64,000 nucleotides of DNA from WHSO01 sp963732875 (GCA_963732875.1 CAVTBD010000002.1:744001-808000); one strand, 5' to 3'. Shown: positions 55,258 to 64,000, counted from the first letter of the stretch. Translations and numbers: made by a program. Notes: generated by a model from the sequence alone, not told the origin.

Positions 55258-57003
55258 TCACCTGATTTCAGACGCGCGCTTCTGGGCGAGATCCTGGCGG
55301 ACACCAAGACGCAGGCTGATCGCCCGAAGCGGGATAGCAACGCCAATAGACAAAACGATGATCAGGATAGAAACGATACTCGCGGCCTCGCGCTGGTCGG
55401 CGAGATCCGTCGTCAGACGCAGGGCCAGCAGCGACAAGGTAATAGTTTCGCGAGAAGCAAGCAGGATGATGCTGCTGGTCACGCCTGCAGCACCCACGAA
55501 ATTGATGACCGCCAGTAGGGCGAGCGTAGGCATCAGGAGCGGCAGCCATATGGTGAAATAGGTCCGTATCCAGCCTGCTCCGGATGCGCGTGCTGCCTCC
55601 TCCATATCGGGGCCGACCTGGACAAACACGCCCTTCAGTATGTTCACCCCCGTCGTGCTCCCCTGGAGGACGACCACCATGATGAGCGCCCAGATGCTGC
55701 CGTAGAGGATCGAAAGCCCCGGTGTATCGAGAAACAGCCATAGCAATCCGAGGCCTGCAAGAATTCCGGGGACCGCGCCAGATGTCCAAACCATCCAGTC
55801 GAGTGCCAGACGGCCCGGAAGGCGGGTTCTAACCAGAACATAGGCAATTATGGAAAAAAGTAGCGGACTACCAATGGCTGCCGCACATGAGATGATCAGT
55901 GTCGTCTGAAGGGCCATCATAAATACAGTGTCGCTGAAGACTTCATGCCAGTGCTGTAAGGTAAAACCGAGCTCAAAATATCCGATTCGGTTCATAAAGC
56001 TTCCGAGAAAGAGCACGGCGACCGGCATGATGCTGAGCACCATGAGGAAAAATACCACGATCCCGAACAGGACGTAGTTCCACTTTCCGAAATCGATCAG
56101 GCCCGGCTTGAAGCTGCCCGTGATCGTCGTGTAGCGGCGGCGGCGGATGATCCACCGCTGGATCGGAATCACCAGTGCGATAATCACCATGGTGAGACTG
56201 GCGAGCGCCGCCGCCTGGCCATAATTGGGAAGCTCCGTGCGCACTAGGGCGTAGATTTTTGTCGAGTAGACGTAAAAGCCAAACGGCTCTCCCAGCAGAA
56301 GCTCCGTTTCGAAAGATTGGAATATACGAAGGAGCTGGAGTGCAAAGACGAGCACCATCGGGGAAATCATCAGGGGTAGCGTAACCTTCAAGGCCGTTCG
56401 CAGATTTCCGGCACCGCTCGCCCGCGCAGCCTCTTCCATCGCCGCATCCATATTCCGGAACGCCGGCGTCAGCAGCATGACTTTCAGAACGATGCCATTC
56501 CCCATGAGATGGGCCCAGACGATTCCCCCTACACTGAAGATATTGAACACACCATGATCGAGGTGGAACCAGTCCATCAGCAGGACATTGACGAACCCGA
56601 TCTGCGGATCGAGCAGATTGATCCACGCGATCGTCACCGGCAGGCCCGGCACCATGTAAGCGACCCAGAACAGAAATTCGAGCGTCCGGCTATGGGGAAT
56701 CCTGGTCCTAGCCAGCACCCAAGCGATGGTGACTCCGACGGGGAAACTGATCATCGCCGTCAGGCCCCAGACCATGATCGAATTCCAGATCGTTACAAGC
56801 AGATCCGGCGCACTGAATGCAGCGATCCATTGGGCAAAGCCCCAACTGCGCGGATCGACCAGTAAGTCCTCCGCCGTGTTGAAGCTGTTGATCAGGATGA
56901 GCAGAACCGGACAGACCAGCAGAAAGCCGAGCGATAGCAGCAGGGTCGCCATCACGACATAGCCTCTGCCCACCTTCATCGAGCGAGAGATGCCGCCGCT
57001 CAT
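55258..57003 (-). CDS. Iron/polyamine-type ABC permease, two fused domains
   Basis: This 581-residue inner-membrane protein has about 12 helices in two FbpB-type halves. EAA loops are MEEAARASGAGNLRTALKV (about 190-208) and MEEAARASGAGWIRTYFTI (about 465-483). Other landmarks are VAYMVPGLPVTIAWINLLDP and TSGAVPGILAGLGLLWLFLD. It is the intact counterpart of the broken gene at 41610-43397. It works with the receptor at 59494-60942, but no ATPase gene lies in this operon, so it probably borrows the one at 44738-45943. Confidence 0.92.
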   Translation of the reverse strand: MSGGISRSMKVGRGYVVMATLLLSLGFLLVCPVLLILINSFNTAEDLLVDPRSWGFAQWIAAFSAPDLLVTIWNSIMVWGLTAMISFPVGVTIAWVLARTRIPHSRTLEFLFWVAYMVPGLPVTIAWINLLDPQIGFVNVLLMDWFHLDHGVFNIFSVGGIVWAHLMGNGIVLKVMLLTPAFRNMDAAMEEAARASGAGNLRTALKVTLPLMISPMVLVFALQLLRIFQSFETELLLGEPFGFYVYSTKIYALVRTELPNYGQAAALASLTMVIIALVIPIQRWIIRRRRYTTITGSFKPGLIDFGKWNYVLFGIVVFFLMVLSIMPVAVLFLGSFMNRIGYFELGFTLQHWHEVFSDTVFMMALQTTLIISCAAAIGSPLLFSIIAYVLVRTRLPGRLALDWMVWTSGAVPGILAGLGLLWLFLDTPGLSILYGSIWALIMVVVLQGSTTGVNILKGVFVQVGPDMEEAARASGAGWIRTYFTIWLPLLMPTLALLAVINFVGAAGVTSSIILLASRETITLSLLALRLTTDLADQREAASIVSILIIVLSIGVAIPLRAISLRLGVRQDLAQKRASEIR

Positions 57004-57084
57004 GACGATTTATCTTCCTCGTTTCGCCGGGTCAAACTCATCTAGCACGCCCCCGAAACCGCTGTCCTTCGCAGGGGCGGCCGG

Positions 57085-58206
57085 CTAGATCGCGTAAAGA
57101 CTGGATGCGTTGTCCCACAGAATCTTGCGGCGCTCGTCCTCCGTCAGGCCGTTACAGCACTTGTCTATGGCCTCCTGCGTCTTCGGCCAATTCGACGTCG
57201 CCAGGGGAAGATTGCTGGACCACATGATGTTGCCCGCATGCAGATACGGGGCGAACGGTGCGATCCGGTCGTACCAGACAGTCAGGTAGCACTGACGATG
57301 GAACATCTCGGACGGCGTGAGTTCGTAGCCTTCCTTTGCCAGTCCGTCATGTGCGGCCTGATGATCCGCCCATTCCAGATAGAGCAGCCCCCAGCTCAGA
57401 GCGCTCTCCGCAAGCACGACCTTAAGCTTGGGATGGCGCATGAAAATCCGGCTGAAGAGGTAAAGGCCGAGCACATAGACGCTCGAAACGGGTTTGGTGA
57501 CTGCACGAAGCGCCTTGGCAACGTTCGGCGGCAGCTTGCCGTAACGCTCGTATTCCAGCGTCGGCGACGAGCCGGTATGCAGGCACAGGGGAACGCCCAG
57601 TTCCGCGCACGTCGCCCAGACGACGTCGTAATCCGCTTCCGCGACATGAGGCACCTTGCGAAGATCCATCGGCAGGGCCGGGAAGATGACACCGCGGTGG
57701 CCCTTTTCCACCGCACGCCGGATTTCCTTGGCCGTAACCTCAGGAGAGGAAATCGGGACGATGCACTGGGGGATAAACCGGTCGCTGGCCGCGGTCCACT
57801 CATCGATCAGCCAGTCGTTGTAGGCCTGAACGCAGGCAAGCTCGAGTTCCGGGTCGGCCAGGCCTCCGAAACTCTCTCCCGCCTGCCCGGCGACCGTCGG
57901 GTACAGGACCGCAAAGTCCTCGCCAGCCTTGTCCATCGCCGCCAGCCGTTTGGCGGGGACGTAGGCCTCTTCCGGGATGTCGCCCCATTTGACCGGATCG
58001 GCGTTACGATCGGACATGAAGGCGCCAGCCCTGCTGAGGGCGCCGTCAAGGACGATCTCTCCGTCGACAATCCAATGTTCCCTGCCGTCACCGTTACTGG
58101 CGATGTGGGGAATGCTGTCGCCCCACTTCTTCGCCGACAACCGTGACGTCCAAAGATCCCGCGTCTCCAGCACGTGGTCGTCCACACTGATGAAATTACT
58201 CGTCAT
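57085..58206 (-). CDS. Amidohydrolase-2 family protein lacking the final metal Asp
   Basis: This is a 373-residue TIM-barrel protein. The first site is FISVDDHVLE (D-x-H variant), then PLCLHTGSSP and VVLAESALSWGLLYLEWADH. At the last site, where relatives have Ser-Asp-x-Pro-His, it reads MWSSNLPLATSNWP, so the metal-binding Asp and the following His are replaced by Asn and Leu. Metal use may be altered or lost. It sits 46 bases downstream of a relative with an intact site (58253-59425), so the two may form a heteromer or one may be regulatory. Confidence 0.85.
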   Translation of the reverse strand: MTSNFISVDDHVLETRDLWTSRLSAKKWGDSIPHIASNGDGREHWIVDGEIVLDGALSRAGAFMSDRNADPVKWGDIPEEAYVPAKRLAAMDKAGEDFAVLYPTVAGQAGESFGGLADPELELACVQAYNDWLIDEWTAASDRFIPQCIVPISSPEVTAKEIRRAVEKGHRGVIFPALPMDLRKVPHVAEADYDVVWATCAELGVPLCLHTGSSPTLEYERYGKLPPNVAKALRAVTKPVSSVYVLGLYLFSRIFMRHPKLKVVLAESALSWGLLYLEWADHQAAHDGLAKEGYELTPSEMFHRQCYLTVWYDRIAPFAPYLHAGNIMWSSNLPLATSNWPKTQEAIDKCCNGLTEDERRKILWDNASSLYAI

Positions 58207-58252
58207 TTCCTTATGCCTCTTCTTGAACTCTATTTATTCGCCGGATCGACCC

Positions 58253-59425
58253 CTAAGCGGGCTCGCGTACCGAAACCTCGAGCTTGTAAACGCGCAACGC
58301 GTTTTCATAGAGCAGCTTGCGGCGTTCGTTCTCCGGCACCCCCTTCAGAACCCGTTCGACCGAATCCCACGAATTCGGGTAATAGGCGGCGACGTGCGGG
58401 AAGTCGGATTCCCACATGATGTTGTCGATGCCGATATCATGGCGCAGCTTGATGCCCTCTTCCTCGAACCAGAAATTGACATACATCTGGCGCCGGACGA
58501 TTTCGCTCGGGCGCGTCTTCAACCCATCCTCCCAGAGGCGATGGATTTCCCACTCGTGATCGCAGCTGTTGATCAGGTAGTTCAGACCGCCGATTCCCGC
58601 CTCGGCGAAGACGATCTTGAGGTCCGGAAAACGCTCGGTGACGCCCGTAAATATCAACTGGGGCACGATCTGCGCCGGCGTTACCGCCGAGGTGCTAGTC
58701 GATGCGGAATGCTGCGCGCGGTGGCTGTAGCCCTTCCAGACCTTGGCAGTATCACCTACCCCGATGCCCGCGGAACCGTGGAAATGCACTGGCATGCCGA
58801 TCTGGCTGCAGGCATCCCAGATCGGATACCAGTAGGAGTCACCAATGTGCGGCAGTCCCTTGGGACTCTTGCCGTTCATGTTGATGCCGCGGTGCCCGTT
58901 CTGCACCGACCGTTCGATCTCACGTGCGATCTCCTTGGGGGACTGTAGATAGGGAATGCTGACGAGCGGCAGGAAACGGTCGCTGACTTTTGTCCAATCC
59001 GCCAAGGTATCGTTATAAGCTTGTAGCGTTTCCAGCTCGTATTCCGGATCGTCGAACTGGTAATAGCTACCGCCTGGCGGATTGGGGAACAGGACCTCGG
59101 CGTCGATCCGATCGATATCAAGCGCCTTCACCCGCTCGGACGGATCGTAGGCCATCCTGGGAACGTCTTCCCAGCGCTGGGGCCAATGCGGGAACGGCTC
59201 GCCCATCAAGGCCGGACAGTTACAGACCGTAGCCTGGAATCCCTTGGGTGCGCCGGGCTTCTGCCCGTAGAGACTCCAGCCGTCGAAGATCTCGCCGTCC
59301 TTCTTGAACTCCACGACCTGCGGAATCTTGTCACCCCATTTCTTCTTCGACATGCGCGAGGTGAAATCGTCACGCGCAAACGCGGCGTGGGAATCCGCAC
59401 TGATCAGACCAAACTTGATTTCCAT
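58253..59425 (-). CDS. Amidohydrolase-2 family protein
   Basis: This 390-residue TIM-barrel protein has LISADSHAAF (D-x-H), PVHFHGSAGIG, IVFAEAGIGGLNYLINSCDH and NIMWESDFPHVAAYYPNSW with the final Asp. It belongs to the same branch as 40337, 48037 and 57085. It is fourth in the second operon, after the receptor gene. The likely role is hydrolysis or decarboxylation of the imported compound or an intermediate. Confidence 0.85.
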   Translation of the reverse strand: MEIKFGLISADSHAAFARDDFTSRMSKKKWGDKIPQVVEFKKDGEIFDGWSLYGQKPGAPKGFQATVCNCPALMGEPFPHWPQRWEDVPRMAYDPSERVKALDIDRIDAEVLFPNPPGGSYYQFDDPEYELETLQAYNDTLADWTKVSDRFLPLVSIPYLQSPKEIAREIERSVQNGHRGINMNGKSPKGLPHIGDSYWYPIWDACSQIGMPVHFHGSAGIGVGDTAKVWKGYSHRAQHSASTSTSAVTPAQIVPQLIFTGVTERFPDLKIVFAEAGIGGLNYLINSCDHEWEIHRLWEDGLKTRPSEIVRRQMYVNFWFEEEGIKLRHDIGIDNIMWESDFPHVAAYYPNSWDSVERVLKGVPENERRKLLYENALRVYKLEVSVREPA

Positions 59426-59493
59426 GTTTCCTCCTCATTCGGCCGGCCGCGGGAACATTGGTCCGCTCCCCGGCGAAGAACAAATCAGCCTGG

Positions 59494-60942
59494 CTATTTG
59501 CAATCGACTGCTTCTGCTGTTGTATTGGGGCCTGGATAGGTGATGGTGCAGATCATCCCGACCTTCACGTCCCCGCGCTTCGACTTCTTGCCCTTGATAG
59601 TCACCTTGGTTTTCGAACTCGAAAGCTTGGCGGAAACCTCCTTGCCCTTGTAGCTGATTGTGATCTCGTGTCCCTTGCGAACGGTCTTCACGACCTTGCC
59701 GGTATTGGATTCGATTGTCGCTTTTGGACCCTCATAATTAGCGATGATGAACTTACGGGCTTCTTTTTCGCGCGCGACATAGGTTTCATCGAAATCCCGG
59801 AACCAGTATTCCTTGCCAGCCACTCGACGATAAGCGGGTGTTGTGTGGCCGGGCGGGATATCGTCGATGCGAAGCGATGTGGAAGCCTGCGGCGGCAAAG
59901 CCATGTGGGTCATCGCCTGCACGTCATGGGTCAGAAACCAGTTGACGAACAGCTTGGCCGCATTGGGATGCGGCGCCTTGTCAAGGACAACGATGCAGCA
60001 CTCGGAACCGCGCAGTTCGAGTTTTCCCTGCTTACGCGGCAGGTCCACCGCTTTGACCGAGAACTTTCCTTTATACTTGCGGAGAACGTCGCCGATATTG
60101 CCTTCCTTCCATTTCAGCGGCCTCGATCCGCGAATCAGCCATGCCTCCTCGAGCCGAGTGTTGCTCGTAAATCTGACATCCATTTCCTTGAAATAGCGGC
60201 GGATCCATTCCGGCCCGGCGTCTGGCGCGAAATACATATCGAGCATTCCGCCCAGACGTCCAGGGTCGCTCCACGCCTCGTCGGCCATTGTCCCTTTCCA
60301 CTTCGGATCGAGAAAATCGTTAGGGGTTTTCAGGGAAGCTACATCCGCCGCGGTCAGTTTGTCCGTATTGTACCAGAATTTCCACGTGTTATCGGCTCTG
60401 GCCGAATAGGCAAAAATCTTGTCCCGGCTTTTTCCGTCAACGTACCAGTGGCGATGGCCGTACCATTTCGACAAGTCCGTGACGTCGGGGTTGATCAGAA
60501 GGGGTTCGACAGGCACCAGGGCCCCAGCCGGCAGCAGACGGCGCTGCGTTCCAGCGACGCTCATGATCGCGACATCGACCGTGTAGCGACCGGCGCTGCG
60601 CTCGGCAAGGATTCGCGTCGCCCGTGCTGATCCTGACCCGCCGTCCGTCTGGATCGGAATCCCGAAAGTTTTGGTGAAAATCCCGAATATCTTGTTGTAA
60701 TCGGGGATCGCTCCGGTCGAGAGCACCAGCTGGCCTTCTTTCTTCGCCGCGGCCTGCAGTTCAGCCCATTGCTTCTCGAATTTGGAGTTGGATTGCGCCG
60801 ATACGGGCTGTACGAATGTGGCTAATCCCACCATGGCCCCCAGAGAAATCGCCGCGAGCCGAGCCACCTGCCCTGATGGACAACCCGAGCGGATGACAGA
60901 ATTGTCCGTCCTTCGTACTGGATTGATGATGGGAAATTGCAT
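59494..60942 (-). CDS. ABC importer substrate-binding protein with extra C-terminal domain
   Basis: This 482-residue receptor has a signal peptide (cleavage after PVSA, about 49) and a type 1 binding fold like the receptor at 43494: RILAERSAGRYTVDVAIMS, FWYNTDKLTAADVASLKTP, and APHPNAAKLFVNWFLTHDVQ. About 78 extra residues follow (405-482) with KVVKTVRKGHEITISYKGKE, KTKVTIKGKKSKRGDVKVGM and CTITYPG ... DC. The same kind of tail ends the TTT receptors at 1030 and 2473. It is third in the second operon, GGGAGAG before the ATG. Confidence 0.88.
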   Translation of the reverse strand: MQFPIINPVRRTDNSVIRSGCPSGQVARLAAISLGAMVGLATFVQPVSAQSNSKFEKQWAELQAAAKKEGQLVLSTGAIPDYNKIFGIFTKTFGIPIQTDGGSGSARATRILAERSAGRYTVDVAIMSVAGTQRRLLPAGALVPVEPLLINPDVTDLSKWYGHRHWYVDGKSRDKIFAYSARADNTWKFWYNTDKLTAADVASLKTPNDFLDPKWKGTMADEAWSDPGRLGGMLDMYFAPDAGPEWIRRYFKEMDVRFTSNTRLEEAWLIRGSRPLKWKEGNIGDVLRKYKGKFSVKAVDLPRKQGKLELRGSECCIVVLDKAPHPNAAKLFVNWFLTHDVQAMTHMALPPQASTSLRIDDIPPGHTTPAYRRVAGKEYWFRDFDETYVAREKEARKFIIANYEGPKATIESNTGKVVKTVRKGHEITISYKGKEVSAKLSSSKTKVTIKGKKSKRGDVKVGMICTITYPGPNTTAEAVDCK

Positions 60943-61114
60943 CTTATCTCTCCCTTCGCGTCATGTGCGGTGGTTGCAACCTGCGCGCTTTACGCTCCCC
61001 GGATTGGCACCTTGTTGCGGCATCGTGGCCGGTCGTGCCTTTTCTCGTGTTTCGTTCGGTCCCTTTGTTTTTCGTTGCCGGCCGGGTTTTTTGGCCCCGG
61101 CCGGGGGTTATATG

Positions 61115-62062
61115 TTACTGGGCCGCGGCGGCGCGGGACGTGATCTGGCCCAGTTCGTCGAGCAGGCGCTTGATGCAGGTCTCGTAGAGCTTGAGATGCT
61201 CCGGCGTCATCGGCTTGGTCTTCCAGCGCGGGTACTCCTTGATGTCGAGGCCGCGGATGCGCAGGCCCTCCAACGTCGTGCGCCGCCCGTACTGGCGCAG
61301 CGGCGCCGTCCGGTTGCCGTGCTCCAGCATCAGAACCTGGATCTGCTGCGCCCGCAGGTAGTCCCCCGCCCAGATCGCTTCGATCATCTGCACACCCGCC
61401 TCAGGAACCGTCACCGGCGCCCCCGCCGCGATCGACCCGTTGACACCAACCAGCATCCCGGGAAGCATCATGTCGATCGGCACGAAGATCACAAAGTCCT
61501 CGCCCAGCGTGCGAAGGTAGTTCCGCGCCTGCCCCAGGTTCCCGTTCGCCAGCTTCGAGCCGAACACGTTCGGAATCGCTTCCTTCAGCTTCGCCATCAT
61601 CGCCGGCGGCGTCGGATAGCCCGAGTACTGCGGGTTGTTGTACAGAAGCATCGGCAGCCCCGCCGCGGAGTCCACCTGCTTGTGCTGCTCGATCAGCTCC
61701 CACTCGTTGCGGTCGCTGTAGTAGTACGGGCCGACCACCCCGATCGCGTCCGCCCCGATCGACTTCGCATGCGCCGCAAGCTCCATGCTGCTGTAAGGGT
61801 CGACCGCGCCCACCTGCACGATCACAGGGACGCGATGGCTCACCTGACGCACCACCGTCTCCGCAATCGCCTTGCGCTGCTCGATCGTGCAGGCCGCCCC
61901 CTGCCCCTGCGAGCCCAGCACGAAGAACCCGTGCGCCCCCGCCGTGATGTACCAGTCCGCCAGCTTCGCCATCATCGCAAGGTCCGGCTCGCCCTTGCCG
62001 TCGAACACGCCCGGGATCGGCGCCACCAACCCCTTGAAACGATCTCGCATCTTCTCAGACAT
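61115..62062 (-). CDS. Dihydrodipicolinate-synthase-like aldolase/lyase, copy 2
   Basis: This 315-residue protein is nearly identical to 49314-50261, with the same Schiff-base Lys (FGSKLANGN), Tyr (LLYNNPQYSGY) and altered GTTGE loop. Differences cluster at the last ten residues (GQITSRAAAAQ here), where the repeat ends. It starts at ATG 62062 with AAAGGAGG, 32 bases after the bicupin stop. Confidence 0.88.
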   Translation of the reverse strand: MSEKMRDRFKGLVAPIPGVFDGKGEPDLAMMAKLADWYITAGAHGFFVLGSQGQGAACTIEQRKAIAETVVRQVSHRVPVIVQVGAVDPYSSMELAAHAKSIGADAIGVVGPYYYSDRNEWELIEQHKQVDSAAGLPMLLYNNPQYSGYPTPPAMMAKLKEAIPNVFGSKLANGNLGQARNYLRTLGEDFVIFVPIDMMLPGMLVGVNGSIAAGAPVTVPEAGVQMIEAIWAGDYLRAQQIQVLMLEHGNRTAPLRQYGRRTTLEGLRIRGLDIKEYPRWKTKPMTPEHLKLYETCIKRLLDELGQITSRAAAAQ

Positions 62063-63319
62063 AACTTCCTCCTTTGAGGCTCGAGGGCCTCCGTTCACCC
62101 TTCTTCCTCGCGATACAGGCCCAGGCTCTCCAGAACCGGCCGATCGGTCACCGAAAACACCACCGCGGGCTCCGTCCGCGACGGGTTGCGGTGCCGATGC
62201 CACTCCCACGACGGCACGAAAAAGCAGTCGTGCCCGCCCCATGGCAGGTCCTTCGCCTTCGATCCCTCGCCCACCGTCGTCACGCCGGACCCTTCCACCA
62301 CGTGGTAGATCGTCCCACTCGTATGGCGATGCCGCTCCGTCGTCTCGCCCGGCGCCAGAAGCTGCACCTGACAGCCGATCGTCGGCATCGTCGGTCCGCC
62401 CGTCACAGGGTTGCGATACTCCAGAAGCACCCCGTCGTGACGGTCGCGCTCCCCCGCCGCCAACATCGCATCCAGAACAGGACGCACGTCACGCCACTTG
62501 TAGACGTACGGCACCGCCCGATCGCCCATATCCTTCACACGCGGACGTACCGGCCCGTAGCGCTGCTGACAGTAGCCTGCGCCGTGCAATTGGGCTTGTG
62601 ACGCCCCTTCGAAGTAATTGTCCGCAGCATCCGCTTGGGCGCTGTAGGGCTCGCTGAAGCCGGCATCGAGACGCTTCATCAGATGGGTGTCGAGGACGTC
62701 GAGCCAGACGACATTCCTGTCACCCTTGTTCTGGTGGTCGTGCCAGGTCCAGTGCGGCGTCAGGATCAGGTCGCCCGGCTCCATCGGCATGACCTCGCCC
62801 TCGACGTTGGTGTAGGCGCTGCCGTCGCCTTCCACGACGAAGCGCAGGGCCGCCGCGGTATGGCGGTGACATTCCGCGGTCTCGCCCGGCCGAACCAGCT
62901 GGATCGACATCTGCAACGTGCGCGTGGTCGACTTGAGCCGGGTGATCGCCGGGTTGACCAGCTGAACCGTACGGCGGTTGGCGGCATCGGTCGCGTCTCC
63001 AAGGTGAATGACCTCGCCGGATTCCATCAGGCAGGAGTAGATGGCCTCCCACGGCCACACGTGGGGCACCAGCTTGGGATCGCGCTCGCGATCCTGCCAG
63101 TGGCCGCCCAGCGAATGCTCCGCCAGGCGCCGGTGCAGCGCTTCGATTCGGTCGTCCAGAGAAGCCGCTTCCACAGAACTCATCATCACCTCCCTCGGGC
63201 CGCCAAGTGCGCCAAGGTCTTGCCCCTCAGCCTTTTAGCTATTCTTTCTATCATCTAGGCCGACCCGTGACCGTGTCGTCCAATATTCTTTCCTTATGCT
63301 GACATTGGTTTTCTTTATG
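61151..63319. repeat. 2.2 kb direct repeat, copy 2 (bicupin-aldolase)
   Basis: Second copy of 49350-51512, same orientation. Homologous recombination between the copies would delete or multiply the 11.8 kb unit that holds operon 2 and the three LysR genes. The right limit is TTCTTTATG, after which the sequences differ fully. Confidence 0.9.
62095..63189 (-). CDS. Gentisate-1,2-dioxygenase-like bicupin, copy 2
   Basis: This 364-residue bicupin has complete metal sites in both domains (ECHRHTAAALRFVVEG, WTWHDH; ERHRHTSGTIYHVVEG, WEWHRH). Here the stop after LESLGLYREEEG is intact and separates it cleanly from the aldolase. It differs from copy 1 mostly at residues about 170-215, a surface segment, which may set substrate range. 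First gene of the second operon. Confidence 0.9.
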   Translation of the reverse strand: MMMSSVEAASLDDRIEALHRRLAEHSLGGHWQDRERDPKLVPHVWPWEAIYSCLMESGEVIHLGDATDAANRRTVQLVNPAITRLKSTTRTLQMSIQLVRPGETAECHRHTAAALRFVVEGDGSAYTNVEGEVMPMEPGDLILTPHWTWHDHQNKGDRNVVWLDVLDTHLMKRLDAGFSEPYSAQADAADNYFEGASQAQLHGAGYCQQRYGPVRPRVKDMGDRAVPYVYKWRDVRPVLDAMLAAGERDRHDGVLLEYRNPVTGGPTMPTIGCQVQLLAPGETTERHRHTSGTIYHVVEGSGVTTVGEGSKAKDLPWGGHDCFFVPSWEWHRHRNPSRTEPAVVFSVTDRPVLESLGLYREEEG

Positions 63320-63608
63320 GCTGTGGCCATTGAACGGGAAGAGGCGCTTAATTAGGATTGCGCCACGCCCTTGGCGCCGACCGCACCAGCACGCTGGCTA
63401 AATTCTCACGGCCGGATTTACTACGCGCTTGTCGAAATATGTGCCGCCACGATAACGACGGATCAAACAGCAGACTCCGAAAGCAAGCGCTCGTTGAAAA
63501 TACCGCGTACCAACTCCGCAGAGACTTGGCGGAAGATTGACCTGGCTCCTTGTACGAAATCGGCTGAAAAGAAAAAGCCGTCACTCAAATGAAAAACGGG
63601 AGGTCGTT
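63190..63608. other. Intergenic region with duplicated operator block
   Basis: The first 130 bases are the repeat-borne control region, with CCAATATTCTTTCCTTAT at 63280-63297 and the second half site up to 63319. The following 290 bases are unique and contain short open frames without ribosome sites or family signs; they probably hold the promoter of the TTT receptor. Confidence 0.5.
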
Positions 63609-64000
63609 ATGAAGTTGGGTAAACTGCTGCAAGCCGCATTAGCACTTTATACGAGCAACGCGCTCGGCCTGTGTTCGGCAACCGCATCGGCACAATCGCC
63701 TCAGGACTTCTATTCGAGAAACAGACTCACGATTCTGGTTGGAACCGCGCCGGGCGGCAGTTACGACCTGATGGGACGTCTGACGGCACGTCACATCACC
63801 AAGCACATTCCGGGCAACCCCTCGGTGATCGTACAGAACATGCCTGGCGGCGGCAGCCTGATCGCAAGCAATTATCTCTATGGCGTCGCCCCCCAAGACG
63901 GTTCGGTGCTGGGCGCCGTCGTACCGGGCATCATATGGACTGCGCTATTCAAGGAAAAAAGCGCTCGTTATGACCCACCGAAGTTCCACTGGATCGGCAA
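63609..64000 (+). CDS. TTT-family (Bug-type) receptor, N-terminal part (3' end outside window)
   Basis: ATG 63609 with GGGAGG upstream starts a signal peptide (cleavage after ATASA, about 30) and then QDFYSRNRLTILVGTAPGGS, HITKHIPGNPSVIVQNMPGG and YGVAPQDGSVLGAVVPGI, the same landmarks as the receptors at 1030 and 2473. The frame is open to the window edge. It likely recognises a carboxylate handled by the adjoining catabolic genes. Confidence 0.88.
   Translation, partial: MKLGKLLQAALALYTSNALGLCSATASAQSPQDFYSRNRLTILVGTAPGGSYDLMGRLTARHITKHIPGNPSVIVQNMPGGGSLIASNYLYGVAPQDGSVLGAVVPGIIWTALFKEKSARYDPPKFHWIG

Noticed and set aside
63358..63592. Short frames upstream of the last TTT receptor
   Set aside because: No ribosome sites and no recognisable protein pattern; probably control region.

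Overview
The window looks like one contig of a GC-rich alphaproteobacterium. Supporting signs are the codon use, Bug/TTT-type solute receptors, many amidohydrolase-2 proteins and LysR regulators, an N-type ATP synthase next to a phosphite operon, and an integrase at a tRNA-His site. I cannot name the genus from sequence alone.

Left part (1-28.9 kb, clearly GC-rich). It starts inside a thiamine-diphosphate enzyme. Next come a tandem pair of TTT receptors with matching promoters and terminators, a FUSC-type membrane protein, a glutathione transferase, envelope genes (AsmA, DUF4197, mscL), two ACMSD-like amidohydrolases, a polysaccharide deacetylase, an IS5-type insertion that cuts a DUF262 gene, and a second glutathione transferase. 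Two compact operons follow. A phosphite uptake and oxidation operon, ptxB-A-C-D-E, reads leftward behind a perfect LysR-type operator. Divergent from it is a nine-gene N-type ATPase operon, atpDCQRBEFAG.

Middle part (28.9-39.7 kb). This is a genomic island. It begins with a 3' fragment of tRNA-His beside a tyrosine integrase. It carries small, lower-GC, mostly unknown genes plus nucleic-acid enzymes: an SRAP protein, a DUF2779 protein with a RecB/Cas4-like half and an exonuclease-like half, and a secreted thermonuclease.

Right part (39.8-64 kb, intermediate GC). Two related catabolic operons are read leftward. Each starts with an almost identical pair, a gentisate-dioxygenase-like bicupin and a dihydrodipicolinate-synthase-like aldolase, so a 2.2 kb direct repeat lies 11.8 kb apart. 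Behind the pair each operon has amidohydrolases and an iron/polyamine-type ABC importer. The second operon has receptor and permease but no ATPase. Three paralogous LysR regulators lie between the operons. A new TTT receptor starts at the right edge. The plausible joint role is import and stepwise breakdown of an aromatic or carboxylated ring compound; this is inference.

Almost every broken gene here (about a dozen breaks) is repaired by removing one base. This suggests insertion-type sequencing errors rather than true gene decay, and these entries should be read with that in mind.
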